From: Verrucomicrobiaceae bacterium
Lineage (GTDB): Bacteria; Verrucomicrobiota; Verrucomicrobiia; Verrucomicrobiales; Akkermansiaceae
DNA length: 64,000 bases
Reading direction: 5' to 3'
Assembly (NCBI GenBank): GCA_027491155.1
Contig: JAIXWR010000042.1
Location: forward strand, 186,001-250,000
Each line of letters begins with the position of its first letter. The first letter of the stretch is position 1. The position numbers were made by a program, and so were the translations under genes. Of this stretch, positions 8,729-17,600 are shown piece by piece. The notes beneath the pieces are model-generated. The model was given only the letters and a program-made list of their open reading frames with translations. It was not told the origin of the DNA and did not search any database.

Positions 8729-9640
8729 TTAGAATCCGATTTCGGGGTCGTAGCCGGAGGAGTCCGTGGCGGTGGTGTCGTCCGTGGCGGTAATGTCGAG
8801 GATCCCGGCGGGGCGGCGGCCTCCGATGTCGATGGGCACGGCGAAGGGTGCGGGCCGCTGGCGATCGGTCGCGAGGCGGACGCGCGCGGCGCGGCGGCTT
8901 TTCCACTCTTCCGGGTGCTTCCGCCATAGGTCGTCGCGGAAGAAATTCGCGGCGGTGGGGAGGAAGGCGAGGCGCTCGTCTGCGGGCCAGTCCTTCACTG
9001 CGGCTGTGACGGCGGCCACTGCTTCGAGGATCTGGGTGAGTGAGTATTTGCCGGCGAAGCGGCGGAGGCTGTCGGAGGCCGCCTCCAGGGCGGCGCGGTC
9101 GAAGGACGGGCGAGCGTAGGCCGCAATCAACTGCTCGGCGGGCGTGGTCCTGCGGGCGGCGGCTGGCGGCGGTGTCTCTTCCTCTTCAGCCTTCAGGGGA
9201 GAACCTTCAGGGGAGATACCTTTGTGGTGCCCGGATGGGGACGGGTGCCGTGCCGGATCGGGCTCCGCCCCGTGTCCCGTTCCGGGAGACGTGTCCCCGT
9301 TCACCCGGTGCCCGGATGGGGACGGGTGCCGTGCCGGATCGGGCTCCGGGTTGGTGGTGTCGTGGTGCCCGGATGGGGACGCCCCGGCAGGGGTCACGGG
9401 TTCAATTAAGGTGGTGCGGCCGGGTCTGGCCGTACGGCGGATCAGTCCAGCGGACTCCAGGCCGGCGAGGGCCTCGAAGACGGTCGCCCGCTTCATCCTG
9501 CAAGCGGTCGCGATGGTGCCCGCGGCGCTGTGACAATCCCGACGCCTCCAAAGGTGGCAGTAAACGCGGAACCACGATTGAGGAAGGCGGAGGTCGTCGA
9601 GCCATCCGGGGATGAACGGGCGGCGGGGCTCCTCACTCAT
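8729..9640 (-). CDS. Winged-helix protein with internal repeats, possible replication or regulatory protein
   Basis: The product is 303 residues from ATG 9640, whose ATGA overlaps the stop of the 66-residue gene upstream. Residues about 10-90 form a winged helix: FRVYCHLWRRRDCHSAAGTI, then RATVFEALAGLESAGLIRRT. This layout is common in phage replication (DnaD/O-like) proteins and plasmid regulators. Residues about 90-160 are Pro-rich and contain PDPARHPSPSGH twice plus a partial third unit. The C-terminal part is helical (SLTQILEAVAAVTAAVKDWP), followed by an acidic Thr-rich tail. TAA ends the gene inside a TGTTAGA word. Replication function is inference. Confidence 0.7.
   Translation of the reverse strand: MSEEPRRPFIPGWLDDLRLPQSWFRVYCHLWRRRDCHSAAGTIATACRMKRATVFEALAGLESAGLIRRTARPGRTTLIEPVTPAGASPSGHHDTTNPEPDPARHPSPSGHRVNGDTSPGTGHGAEPDPARHPSPSGHHKGISPEGSPLKAEEEETPPPAAARRTTPAEQLIAAYARPSFDRAALEAASDSLRRFAGKYSLTQILEAVAAVTAAVKDWPADERLAFLPTAANFFRDDLWRKHPEEWKSRRAARVRLATDRQRPAPFAVPIDIGGRRPAGILDITATDDTTATDSSGYDPEIGF
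9226..9381. repeat. In-frame direct repeats within the winged-helix gene
   Basis: A 42-bp unit occurs at 9226-9267 and 9307-9348, and an 18-bp partial copy at 9364-9381. The unit starts are 81 and 57 bp apart, both multiples of three. The repeats therefore keep the reading frame and encode PDPARHPSPSGH-type segments of the linker. They look like slippage or duplication inside a disordered linker. Confidence 0.85.
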
Positions 9641-9837
9641 GCGGCGGGGGCGCTCTCCTTTCTCTGGCGCATGGCGTAGTCCAGGCGGGCGAAGTCACGC
9701 GGCGCGATCTGGAGGGCAAACCACCAGCCGTATTGCAGCGGCCGGCGGAGCGGTGGCGGTGGTGCCTGGCGGCGGACCGGAGGGCGGCAAGGCTGCTGCT
9801 GCGGGCCGGATCGGCGGCGGGGTGATTGAGTATCCAC
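9637..9837 (-). CDS. Small basic protein, translationally coupled to the winged-helix gene
   Basis: The product is 66 residues from GTG 9837. The stop TGA shares bases with the next start (ATGA at 9640-9637), which is the main support. The N-terminal half is Arg/Pro/Gln-rich. The C-terminal half contains YGWWFALQIAPRDFARLDYA, a compact amphipathic segment. An alternative frame over the same bases gives a less protein-like Arg/Ser sequence. No family is recognised. Confidence 0.45.
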   Translation of the reverse strand: MDTQSPRRRSGPQQQPCRPPVRRQAPPPPLRRPLQYGWWFALQIAPRDFARLDYAMRQRKESAPAA

Positions 9838-9939
9838 AAGCGCGGGGCGATTGCGGCGCTCTCCGGATTGGGTAGTCTGCGGGCGAGGAAGCGAATCTCG
9901 CGCCGGCCTTCTTCCCAGTCGGGAGGGGGGCCGGTGTTT

Positions 9940-10167
9940 TTATGCGGTCACGGCGTGCGACTCCACAAACTCGCGAAGCGAGGCCACGGAGATGAGGCGA
10001 GTGCCCCGGGTCTTGCCGGGGTCGCGGACCGAATAGCTTTTGATCCGGCCATCCGTGAGGGCCTCGTAAAGCTTGGCGCGGGAGAGTCCCGAAAAGCGGA
10101 CGGCTTCCTTGACTCGGAGGTATTCCGGCGTGATGCCGGCCGGTGTAGGCGGTGGTGTGGAGTTCAC
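9940..10167 (-). CDS. AlpA/excisionase-like helix-turn-helix protein
   Basis: The product is about 75 residues from GTG 10167; another GTG at 10221 would extend it by 18 residues. The sequence EYLRVKEAVRFSGLSRAKLY followed by EALTDGRIKSYSV is the classic MerR-like winged HTH of the DNA-binding excisionase (AlpA/Xis) family. A basic wing (DPGKTRGTR) and a final helix (SLREFVESH) follow. In tRNA-targeted integrative elements such proteins assist excision or activate the integrase gene. It lies two genes downstream of the integrase on the same strand, which suits that role. Function is by family analogy. Confidence 0.75.
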   Translation of the reverse strand: MNSTPPPTPAGITPEYLRVKEAVRFSGLSRAKLYEALTDGRIKSYSVRDPGKTRGTRLISVASLREFVESHAVTA

Positions 10168-10225
10168 GCCAATCCTATGACTTCCCCGGATGGGGTGAGA
10201 CAATCGAAGGAATGGGGTCACATCA

Positions 10226-11155
10226 TTAATGACCCCGTGCCGCTCTCCGTACCGCTCTCCTTCGCTGTTTCAGCCGAGTATTCAGAATGTCGGGATTCTT
10301 GGTCACCTTTTCATCCTGCAGCGCTTGCTCAATTCGAGCGTCTGCAGAGTGGATTTCATTACTCGTCTTGCCCTTCGAAACGGTGATGCGAAGGAAACCC
10401 CGGACGTTCGGAAGACTGTCGTCCAAGCCCTGCAAGCGGAGCGTGGCAATCGCCTCGTCGATGTATTCCGACAGCCCCTTTGCGTTCTTCCCGTTGCCGA
10501 GTTTCTCCATTTTGATCCCGTGGCGGATCTCCGATGCAGCTTCTTCGATGATTTCAGCGCGGCCGATGCTTCGGCCAAGAGACAGCGCGGCAAGGATGGC
10601 TCTTGCCACGTAGTGCTCGGAATCGATCGCGCGGCCGTCGATCACCGAGCGGATCATTTCGGCGGCGTCTTCGTCTTCCGGGTTACGTGGATCGGCGCGG
10701 GTGAGAAACTTCAGGACCGCTGCCTGTGGGCCGTCGAGCCATTGGCCGGAGTCGAACAAGGGCCGGACTTCTGGACGATTCCGCACCGCGCCGAGCATCA
10801 CGTCGGGCGCTGTCCACGGACTCGCGTCCCGTTCCAGGATGGCGGGGAAAAGAAGCGCGGAGGCGTCGGCCAAAGGCGGCTTGGCGTGGAACGAGAAGGG
10901 ATTCGCCCCGGCGCTGGTGAAACTGGTCGTGTCGATCTGGATCCACCCGCGGCGGACGTTCTTCCCGGTGGTTGGAAGCCCGCGGGATTTCCGCTCGGCG
11001 CGGATATGCTGTTCGATGAGGGCAAGGGCCGTCTCCCATGAGCCTTCCTCAAGCGGAAGGGATTCCGGGGCGCTGGCGATGGCGTCGAGCGCGGCCAATA
11101 GCTCGGGATCGGCGCATCCCGGAATCTCGGAGAGATAGACGGGGGGGAAGCTCAC
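10226..11155 (-). CDS. Hypothetical protein coupled to the integrase gene
   Basis: The product is 309 residues from GTG 11155, which overlaps the integrase stop codon (GTGA). A longer frame would run back through the integrase and is rejected. Residues 1-60 are helical and acidic. The middle (GWIQIDTTSFTSAGANPFSF) looks like a beta-rich segment. The last 120 residues are charged helices with a basic tail (TRLKQRRRAVRRAARG). No known domain is recognised. Overlap with int suggests a role tied to integration or early maintenance of the element, but this is only context. Confidence 0.65.
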   Translation of the reverse strand: MSFPPVYLSEIPGCADPELLAALDAIASAPESLPLEEGSWETALALIEQHIRAERKSRGLPTTGKNVRRGWIQIDTTSFTSAGANPFSFHAKPPLADASALLFPAILERDASPWTAPDVMLGAVRNRPEVRPLFDSGQWLDGPQAAVLKFLTRADPRNPEDEDAAEMIRSVIDGRAIDSEHYVARAILAALSLGRSIGRAEIIEEAASEIRHGIKMEKLGNGKNAKGLSEYIDEAIATLRLQGLDDSLPNVRGFLRITVSKGKTSNEIHSADARIEQALQDEKVTKNPDILNTRLKQRRRAVRRAARGH

Positions 11156-12300
11156 AACACGGGCAGCTTGTCGGTTCCGCCGCGAAGGGACTCGCGGCCG
11201 ATCTTCACGTACGCGCGGTGCACCTCCTCGGAGTCGTGGCCGATCAGCTCTTGCACCACGGCGGAGGGAACGCCGGCGTCGTGCATCAGCGTTGCCGCTG
11301 TGGCGCGGAGGGAGTGGAAGGAAAGGACGCTGGCCTCCCGGGCTCCGTTGCGGCCGTTCTTGGTCTTCTTCCTCGAACGGGCGGGCCGCAAGCCGGCGGC
11401 GGCGAGCAGGTCGTTGAATTGATTGGAGAGGGCGCTCGGCCGGCCGGCCTGGGCCTTGATCCACGCGGTAGGGTGCAAGGGCTGGGTCGGATCGTCTCCC
11501 GCCTCCAGGCTCTCGATATGCTCGCGGAGCGGCTTCGCCATCGGGATCACCATGCGCCGGCCGGTCTTGCGCGTCAGGAGGCGGATCTCCCCGCGGGCAA
11601 GGTCGATGTTTTCCCAAGTGAGGGCGGCGAGGTCGGAAAGGCGCTGGCCGGTGTAGAGGCCGAATTTCACCATGCTCGCCCATTCCGCGTTGGCGACGGC
11701 GAGAACGTCGCGGAGCTCGTCCACGGTGAAGGGCCGGCGGGCGGCGCGGCCTGCTTCCTTCTTCACGGTGTCAACGTGGGCGGTGGGGAGTTCGGAAATC
11801 AGCCCCTCGCGGTGGGCTGCCTTGAAGACCATTCGGAGGGTCTTCACCTTCAGATTGACGGTGCCGGCGGCGAGGGTGTCCGCGAGGCTGTTTCGGAAGC
11901 GGATCACGTCGGCGGCGGTGATGGCGGCAATGTCGAGGTCGGCCCGCTTTCCGAGGAATTCGAGGAACGCCTTCGTCGTGCCTTGGTAAAGCGCCATGGT
12001 GGCCGGCGAGGTCTCCGGCTCCTTCATGGCCAGCCAAGTGGTGACGTGCTGCCGCATGGTCACCAGCGGCATTTCCTCCCCGGTGAGTTCCGAGTGAAGG
12101 GTGGCGATCACGGTTCGCACCTGGCGGGCGGTCCTGTGCCTGGTCGCGGCTTCCTCGTAGGAATCGGCGAGCTTCTGTGCTTTCTTCCGCGTGGAGTCCT
12201 TGGCTTCGACTTTCGTCGACCGGTTCCGGCGCCGTCCCTCCTTGTCGAAGTATCGGGCCTGCCAGTATTTCGAGGCGGGGTGTTTCCAGAGAAAAGCCAT
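11152..12300 (-). CDS. int: Tyrosine recombinase / integrase
   Basis: The product is 382 residues from ATG 12300. It has a short N-terminal arm-binding region with basic residues and a SAM-like core-binding domain around residues 80-175. The catalytic domain carries the first Arg in YTGQRLSDLAALTWENID, the HxxR motif in SFHSLRATAATLMHDAGV, a second His in IGHDSEEVHRAY and the nucleophile Tyr in that same segment. All required residues are present, so the enzyme looks active. The gene starts 132 bp from the first att-like repeat, the usual place for an integrase of a tRNA-targeted element. It should catalyse integration and excision at that repeat. Confidence 0.95.
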   Translation of the reverse strand: MAFLWKHPASKYWQARYFDKEGRRRNRSTKVEAKDSTRKKAQKLADSYEEAATRHRTARQVRTVIATLHSELTGEEMPLVTMRQHVTTWLAMKEPETSPATMALYQGTTKAFLEFLGKRADLDIAAITAADVIRFRNSLADTLAAGTVNLKVKTLRMVFKAAHREGLISELPTAHVDTVKKEAGRAARRPFTVDELRDVLAVANAEWASMVKFGLYTGQRLSDLAALTWENIDLARGEIRLLTRKTGRRMVIPMAKPLREHIESLEAGDDPTQPLHPTAWIKAQAGRPSALSNQFNDLLAAAGLRPARSRKKTKNGRNGAREASVLSFHSLRATAATLMHDAGVPSAVVQELIGHDSEEVHRAYVKIGRESLRGGTDKLPVL

Positions 12301-12399
12301 GGCTAAGACCCAAGCTAAGACCCTTCCGGGGAAGTCCAAGGAAATTCTTCAACGTCCGAATCCCCGGGAATCAGCTACCCACAAGGCTTCCGTGGACCC

Positions 12400-12447
12400 T
12401 CTTGGACCGTTGGAACCGTTCCGAGGGTTCGAATCCCTCCCTGTCCG
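12400..12447 (+). pseudogene. 3' fragment of a serine-type tRNA at the element boundary
   Basis: The plus strand shows a variable-arm hairpin (GGAA at 12412-12415, TTCC at 12419-12422). A perfect T-arm follows: GAGGG, loop TTCGAAT, CCCTC, at 12423-12439. Then come an acceptor strand CCTGTCC and a discriminator G at 12447. No matching GGACAGG 5' acceptor strand, D-arm or canonical anticodon loop lies upstream, so this is a 3' fragment. The long variable arm favours tRNA-Ser. It probably comes from the element's attP copy of the target tRNA gene; the complete gene would lie at the other junction, off the window. Confidence 0.7.
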
Positions 12448-12648
12448 CGGGAAGATTTTCCAAGTGCCGAGGCGGTGCTGAGTTCGAGAGGTGCTAGCGG
12501 GTCCCGGCGTGGCAGGGAGGGATGAGAACCTTGCCGAAGGCCCTGGGTTCGAACGCAGGAGCGAGCTTCGCGAGCAGTTTTCCATTTCGCGCAGCGCTGA
12601 CTGGCATGGGCGCAGCCAATCCCTCCCTGTCCGCGGGAAGATTTTCCA
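12432..12648 (+). repeat. Pair of 31-bp direct repeats, candidate att sites
   Basis: An identical 31-bp sequence, beginning AATCCCTCCCTGTCC, occurs at 12432-12462 and again at 12618-12648. The first copy is continuous with the tRNA T-arm and acceptor strand and lies just outside the integrase gene. The second lacks the T-arm. I read the first as the attR-type junction of the element and the second as the chromosomal end of an older or degraded insertion at the same tRNA site. The 155 bp between them hold no gene I can support. The rest of the 12301-12662 gap is empty. Confidence 0.75.
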
Positions 12649-12662
12649 GGTGACCGGGCGTC

Positions 12663-13214
12663 TCAAGTGCCGACTTTGATGGACACCTCGGCGCGGGCGA
12701 GGCGTTCGTAGAGCCGCTTGAGGCGGAGGACCGGCCACCAGCGGTAGAGGAGGAGGTCGAGGGGGTGCCACATGGCGACCCAGCCGAGGATCGCGAGGCC
12801 TTCGCGGGCGAGGCCGTGCCAGGTGCCGGGGCCGGGGGCGAAGAGGGTGGCGACGACGTTGCAGGCGACCAGGAAGGCCAGCCCGATGAACAGGCAGGCC
12901 CGGCCCTGGCGGAGGAGCTGCTTCAGCTCGCGGAGGGTGATCTCGGCGCGATACTCGAAGTAATGGCGCAGGGAGTTGGCGACCAGCGGGCCGGGATCAG
13001 GGATCTCCGCGGGCCGGGCGAGATGGACGACGAGCTGGATGGGCGCGTCCTTCGGGCACTCGCGGGCCCAGCTGACGATGAATTCCTCGGCGTCGTGATC
13101 CAGATCGCGCTCGTGGAAGGGGGAGGGATCCATCGAGTTGAAGAGCTGGTGGAGGTCGGTGATCTTCAGCTCGATCGGATGGACGCTGGCGGCTTGCTTC
13201 ACGGCGGGAGCCAT
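12663..13214 (-). CDS. Membrane protein of unknown function
   Basis: The product is 183 residues from ATG 13214; the longer frame would run into the divergent gene. The N-terminal 90 residues are soluble and acidic (LNSMDPSPFHERDLDHDAEE). Two membrane helices follow, ACLFIGLAFLVACNVVATLF and a second around ILGWVAMWHPLDLLLY. A basic C-terminal tail (LRLKRLYERLARAE) ends it. I do not recognise the family. The gene is divergent from the MgtC/DUF4010 gene with 34 bp between starts, so both are probably controlled from the same short region. It is the first chromosomal gene after the element. Confidence 0.7.
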   Translation of the reverse strand: MAPAVKQAASVHPIELKITDLHQLFNSMDPSPFHERDLDHDAEEFIVSWARECPKDAPIQLVVHLARPAEIPDPGPLVANSLRHYFEYRAEITLRELKQLLRQGRACLFIGLAFLVACNVVATLFAPGPGTWHGLAREGLAILGWVAMWHPLDLLLYRWWPVLRLKRLYERLARAEVSIKVGT

Positions 13215-13248
13215 CCTAACATCCCCGACAGGCCTTGTGCCAGTTTGC

Positions 13249-14511
13249 ATGACGGATCCACCGGACTTTTCCCAAACGCCCGAGCTTTTGAAGTCGCTCG
13301 GCACGGCGCTGGGACTGGGCTTGCTGGTGGGCTTGCAGCGGGAATGGGCACGGGCGCGGATCGCGGGGATCCGGACTTTCGCACTGGTGGCGCTGCTCGG
13401 CGGGCTGAGCGCGGTGCTTTCCTTCACGGTGGGCGGCTGGGTGATCGCGGCGGCGCTGGTGGCGTGCGCGGCGGTGATGATTTTCGGCTATCTGGAAGAG
13501 CAGAAGCAGCCGGAGCCGGATATCGGGCTGACGACGGAGATCTCGATTCTTCTGATGTTCGTGATCGGGGCGGTGGCGGTGCTGGGGCACCGGCTGGAGG
13601 CGGTGGTGTGTGCGGGCACGGTGATGGTGCTGCTCCAGAGCAAGGAGCCTCTGCACGGAATGGTGCGGCGGATCGGGGAGTCGGACTTGCGGGAGATCGG
13701 CCGGCTGGTGCTGGCGGGCCTGGTGATCCTGCCGCTGCTGCCGAACCGCGAGATGGGCTACCTGGGCGTGCTGAATCCGTTCAAGGCGTGGCTGATGGTG
13801 GTGCTGATCATCGGCATCAGCCTCGCGGCCTATCTGGCGGGCAAGGCGTTCGGGGGCTCGAAGGGCTCGCTGCTGGCGGGCGTGCTGGGCGGCTTGATTT
13901 CGAGCACGGCGACGACGGCGAGCGTGGCGCGGCGCAGCCGGGCGGCGGGAACGGCGGGGAGATCGCTGGCGGCGGTCACCTTGATCGCGTCCTCGGTGGT
14001 GTTCGTGCGGGTGATCGCGGAGGTGGTGATCGCGGCACCGGGGGCGTGGCCCGCGATGTTGCCGCCGCTGGGGGCGATGATGGGCTGGACCCTGGTGGTG
14101 GCGTTGGCGGTGCACCGGATGGCGCTCAAGGCGGGGCATCCGGCGGCGGAGGAGAGCACGCCTTCGGAGCTCAAGGGAGCGGTGATGTTCGGTTTGCTCT
14201 ACGTGGCAGTGCTCTACGGGGTGGCGCTGGCGAAGGAGCACTTCGGCACCACCGGGCTTTACACGGTGGCGGCGATCTCGGGGCTGACCGACATGGATGC
14301 GATCACGCTTTCGACCTCCGGTCTGGTTCAGAACGGCCACGTCGATCCGGGGACCGGTTGGCGGGTGATCCTGCTGGGCGGGATTGCCAACCTGCTGTTC
14401 AAGGCCGGGCTGGTGGCGGTGCTGGGTGGCAAGGGATACGTCCGTCCGGCGCTGGCGGGATTCGCGGCGATGCTGGCGGGGGGCGGAGCCATCCTGGCGT
14501 TCTGGCCGTGA
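13249..14511 (+). CDS. MgtC/DUF4010 family membrane protein
   Basis: The product is 420 residues from ATG 13249, chosen because it precedes the conserved region and avoids the divergent gene. The N-terminus (SLGTALGLGLLVGLQREWAR, then GIRTFALVALLGGLSA) matches the MgtC/SapB family, including the conserved R-E-W-A. The remainder, about 10 further membrane helices, matches DUF4010. SSTATTASVARRS and GLTDMDAITLS are polar segments inside the membrane region that may form a transport path. Proteins of this build are inner-membrane and often annotated as Mg2+-related, but the substrate is not established. It is convergent with the RND pump gene. Confidence 0.85.
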   Translation: MTDPPDFSQTPELLKSLGTALGLGLLVGLQREWARARIAGIRTFALVALLGGLSAVLSFTVGGWVIAAALVACAAVMIFGYLEEQKQPEPDIGLTTEISILLMFVIGAVAVLGHRLEAVVCAGTVMVLLQSKEPLHGMVRRIGESDLREIGRLVLAGLVILPLLPNREMGYLGVLNPFKAWLMVVLIIGISLAAYLAGKAFGGSKGSLLAGVLGGLISSTATTASVARRSRAAGTAGRSLAAVTLIASSVVFVRVIAEVVIAAPGAWPAMLPPLGAMMGWTLVVALAVHRMALKAGHPAAEESTPSELKGAVMFGLLYVAVLYGVALAKEHFGTTGLYTVAAISGLTDMDAITLSTSGLVQNGHVDPGTGWRVILLGGIANLLFKAGLVAVLGGKGYVRPALAGFAAMLAGGGAILAFWP

Positions 14512-14526
14512 GGCTTCTGAATGTAG

Positions 14527-14545
14527 CGGCGGTCTGCGACCGCCG
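14527..14545. repeat. GGTCTGCGACC-core hairpin, copy 1
   Basis: An 8-bp perfect stem with a TGC loop (14527-14534 / 14538-14545) sits between two convergent genes. The same core, GGTC-TGC-GACC or its complement, recurs at 44139-44153 and 47776-47792, always intergenic. It may end transcription on both strands, but no T-run follows, so a REP-like dispersed repeat is the better label. Confidence 0.65.
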
Positions 14546-14634
14546 GTGATCGCCAATGAAGCACGGGAGTAATGTGTTGTCTCCCGAGGGGCGGGGAGGG
14601 TATGTAACGTGGCTTCGTTTACAAAGTGCGGCGG

Positions 14635-17600
14635 TCATCCTTCTTCGCCAAGGCTTCGAAGGCCAGGTAGACGCGCCGCTACATCGGCGGGCTTGAGCTC
14701 GCGGGAAAAGACGGCGTAAACGGCGGGGACGACGAAGAGGGTGAGGATGCCGGAGAAGATCAGGCCGCCGACGACCGCGATGCCGAGCGACTGGCGCGAG
14801 CCGGCGGAGGCACCGAGCGAAAGGGCGATCGGCAGGATGCCGAGGATGGTGGCCAGGCTGGTCATCAGGATCGGGCGGAGGCGGGAAACCGAGGCATCGA
14901 GCGCCGCCTCGAGCTTGCGGAGTCCCTGCTGTTTGCGCTGGTTGGCGAACTCGACGATGAGGATGCCGTTCTTGGTGACCAGGCCGACCAGCATGATGAT
15001 GCCGATCTGGCTGAAGACGTTCAGCGTCTGGCCGGTGAAGTGGAGCGTCAAAAGCGCGCCGGCCAGCGAGAGGGGGACGGTGAGGATGATGATCAGCGGG
15101 TCGATGAAGCTTTCGAACTGCGCGGCGAGGACGAGGTAGATGATGACCAGCGCGAGGAGGAAGGCGAAGAGCAGGCTGGACGAGCTTTCGGAGAAGTCGC
15201 GCGACTGGCCGGCGAGGGTGGTTTGAAAGCCGTCGGGCAGGACTTCGGCGGCGATGCGGTCGAGCTCCGCGATGCCGTCGCCGATGGTTTTCCCCGGGGC
15301 GGGCGTGCCCTGGATGGTGGCGGAGACCGAGCGGTTGAAGCGGAAGATGGCGGCGGGCGAGGCCGATTCCTCGAAGCTCACGAGGTTGTCGAGCGATACC
15401 ATTTCGCCGCCCTTCGCGGGAACGAAGAGCTTCTTGAGGTCGCCGGGGTCGTTGCGGTCCTGGCGCTGCATCTGGCCGATCACCTGGTACTGCTTGCCGT
15501 TCTTCAGGAAGTAGCCGAAACGGCGGCCCGAATAGGCGAATTCCAGGGTGCGTGCGATCTGTTCGACCGAGATGCCGAGTTCGGCGGCCTTGCTGCGGTC
15601 GATCGAGATGATGCCTTCGGGGCGGTTCACCTTGAGATCGGCATCGATCTGCTTGAGCAGCGGGCTTTTGCCGGCGCGGTCGAGGAACTCCGGCAGCACC
15701 GCGATCAGCTTGTCGAGGTCCGGGGCTTGCAGGACGTAGGACAGGGGTTGTCCGGAGCGGCGGTCGCCGATGGTCGGCGGCTGGGTGGCGAAGGCGCGGA
15801 CGCCGGTGAAGGAGGCCATGTCCTCGAGCAGCTGCTTGTGGATTTCGGCCTGGCTGCGGGTCCGTTCCTCGGGCGGCTTGAGGTAGATGTTCTGGCTGGC
15901 GATGCTGGCCTCGGTGCGGCCCATGCCGCCCATGATGGTGAAGGTCCGGTAGGTTTCCGGAACGTGGTCTTCAATGTGGGTCGAGATCTTGTCCATCCAG
16001 CTTTCGGTGAACTCGTAGCTGGAGCCTTCGGGAGCGTTCACGCTGATGCGGATGTTCTCGCGGTCCTCGAGCGGCGCGAGTTCGCGCGGCACCACCTTGA
16101 CCAGCCAGACGATGAGCAGCGCGTTGCCGGCGAGGATCAGGAAGGCGGCCCAGCGGACTTTCAGGAAGACCCGCAGCAAGGTGCGGTAGCTGTTGCCGAG
16201 GAAGACGAAGAAGGGCTCGGTGGCGCGATAGAACCCGTTGGCGTCGGCGCCGTGCTTCTTCAGCAGGAAGCGGCACATCATCGGCGACAGGGTCAGCGCG
16301 ACGAAGGCGGAGACGAGCACGCAGCCGGCGAGGGTGATCCCGAACTCGCGGAACAGGCGGCCGGTGAGGCCGGAAAGGAAAATGATGGGCAGGAAGACCG
16401 CGGCCAGGGCGACGGTGGTCGAGATGACCGCGAAGTAGATCTCCCGCGATCCGGCGATGGCGGCCTGGAGCGGCGGCATGCCGTCCTCGATCTTCGAGTA
16501 GATGTTCTCCAGCACCACGATCGCGTCGTCGCAGACCAGGCCGATGGCGAGCACGATGGCGACCAGGGTCAGCACGTTGATCGAGTAGCCGGCCACGTAC
16601 ATGATGAAGAAGCCGGCGACGATGCTGACGGGAATGGCGATCACCGGAATGATGGTCGAGCGCCAGTCGCGCAGGAAGAGGAAGATGATCAGGGCGACGA
16701 GGCCGAAGGCGATGAGCAGGGTTTCCTTCACCTCGTCGACCGAGCGGCGGACAAAGCGGGTGAAGTCGTAGCCCACCTCGGCGGTCACGTCGGCGGGGAT
16801 CTCCTTCTTCACCACCTCGAAGCGCTTGTAGAACTCGTCGGCGATGGCGATCGCGTTGGTGTTCGGCTGGGGGATGATGGCGACACCGATCGAGAACAGC
16901 CCGCCCTCTTTGGTGCCGGTGCGAAGGTTTTCGGGGCCGAGTTCCGCGTGGCCGATGTCGCGGAAGCGGATCTGGCGGCCGGCTTCCTCCTTGACGATGA
17001 GGTTTTCGAAATCCTCCGGCGTGTTCAGCCGGCCGAGCGTGCGCAGGGAGAGTTCGGTGGCGGTGCCTTCCAGCCGGCCGCTGGGAAGATCGACGTTCTG
17101 GGCGTCGAGTGCGTTCTGGACGTCGAGCGGGGTGACGCGGTGGACGGCGAGTTTCACCGGGTCCATCCAGAGCCGCATGGCGTAGCGTTTCTCGCCGAAG
17201 ATGCGGACCGACGAGACGCCCGGGATGGTTTCCATCCGCTCGCGGATCAGCCGGTCGGCGAGGTCGCTGACCTCGAGGATGTCGCGCTGGTCGCTGCGCA
17301 GGGAAAGGAAGAGGATGGGCGTGGAATCGGCGTCGGCCTTTTCGACGACCGGCGGGTTCGAATCGACCGGCAGGTTGCGGGCCGCGCGGGCGACGCGGTC
17401 GCGGACATCGTTGGCGGCGGTATCGAGGTCGGTATCGAGCGTGAACTCGACGGTGATGGTCGAGCGTTCCTCGCGCGACTCCGAGGCCATCGTGCGGATG
17501 CCGGCGATCCCGTTGATCACGGCTTCCAGCGGTTCGGTGATCTGGGAAGCGATGACCTGGGGATTGGCGCCCGGGTAGGTGGTCTGGACGGTGACCACGG

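Larger units (their letters stand above)
1..12462 (-). mobile_element. Right-hand part of an integrative element (prophage-like or satellite)
   Basis: Ten genes all read leftward from a tyrosine recombinase that sits next to a tRNA-like 3' end, the usual architecture of a tRNA-targeted integrative element. Several genes overlap by ATGA or GTGA, so they probably form one or two long transcripts. The two large inner proteins resemble phage or conjugative-element polyvalent and internal virion proteins. No capsid, portal, terminase or relaxase gene is visible, so prophage, satellite and conjugative element cannot be told apart. The left end lies outside the window; the right end is set at the first 31-bp att-like repeat. 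Gene content and position are seen; the element class is inference. Confidence 0.75.

Noticed and set aside
12360-12447. Complete tRNA gene at the element boundary
   Set aside because: T-arm, variable arm and 3' acceptor are present, but no 5' acceptor strand (GGACAGG), D-arm or canonical anticodon loop could be found upstream.
12349-12771. Short open frames around the att repeats
   Set aside because: They contain the translated tRNA end and the repeats and overlap the boundary; no protein-like sequence remains.
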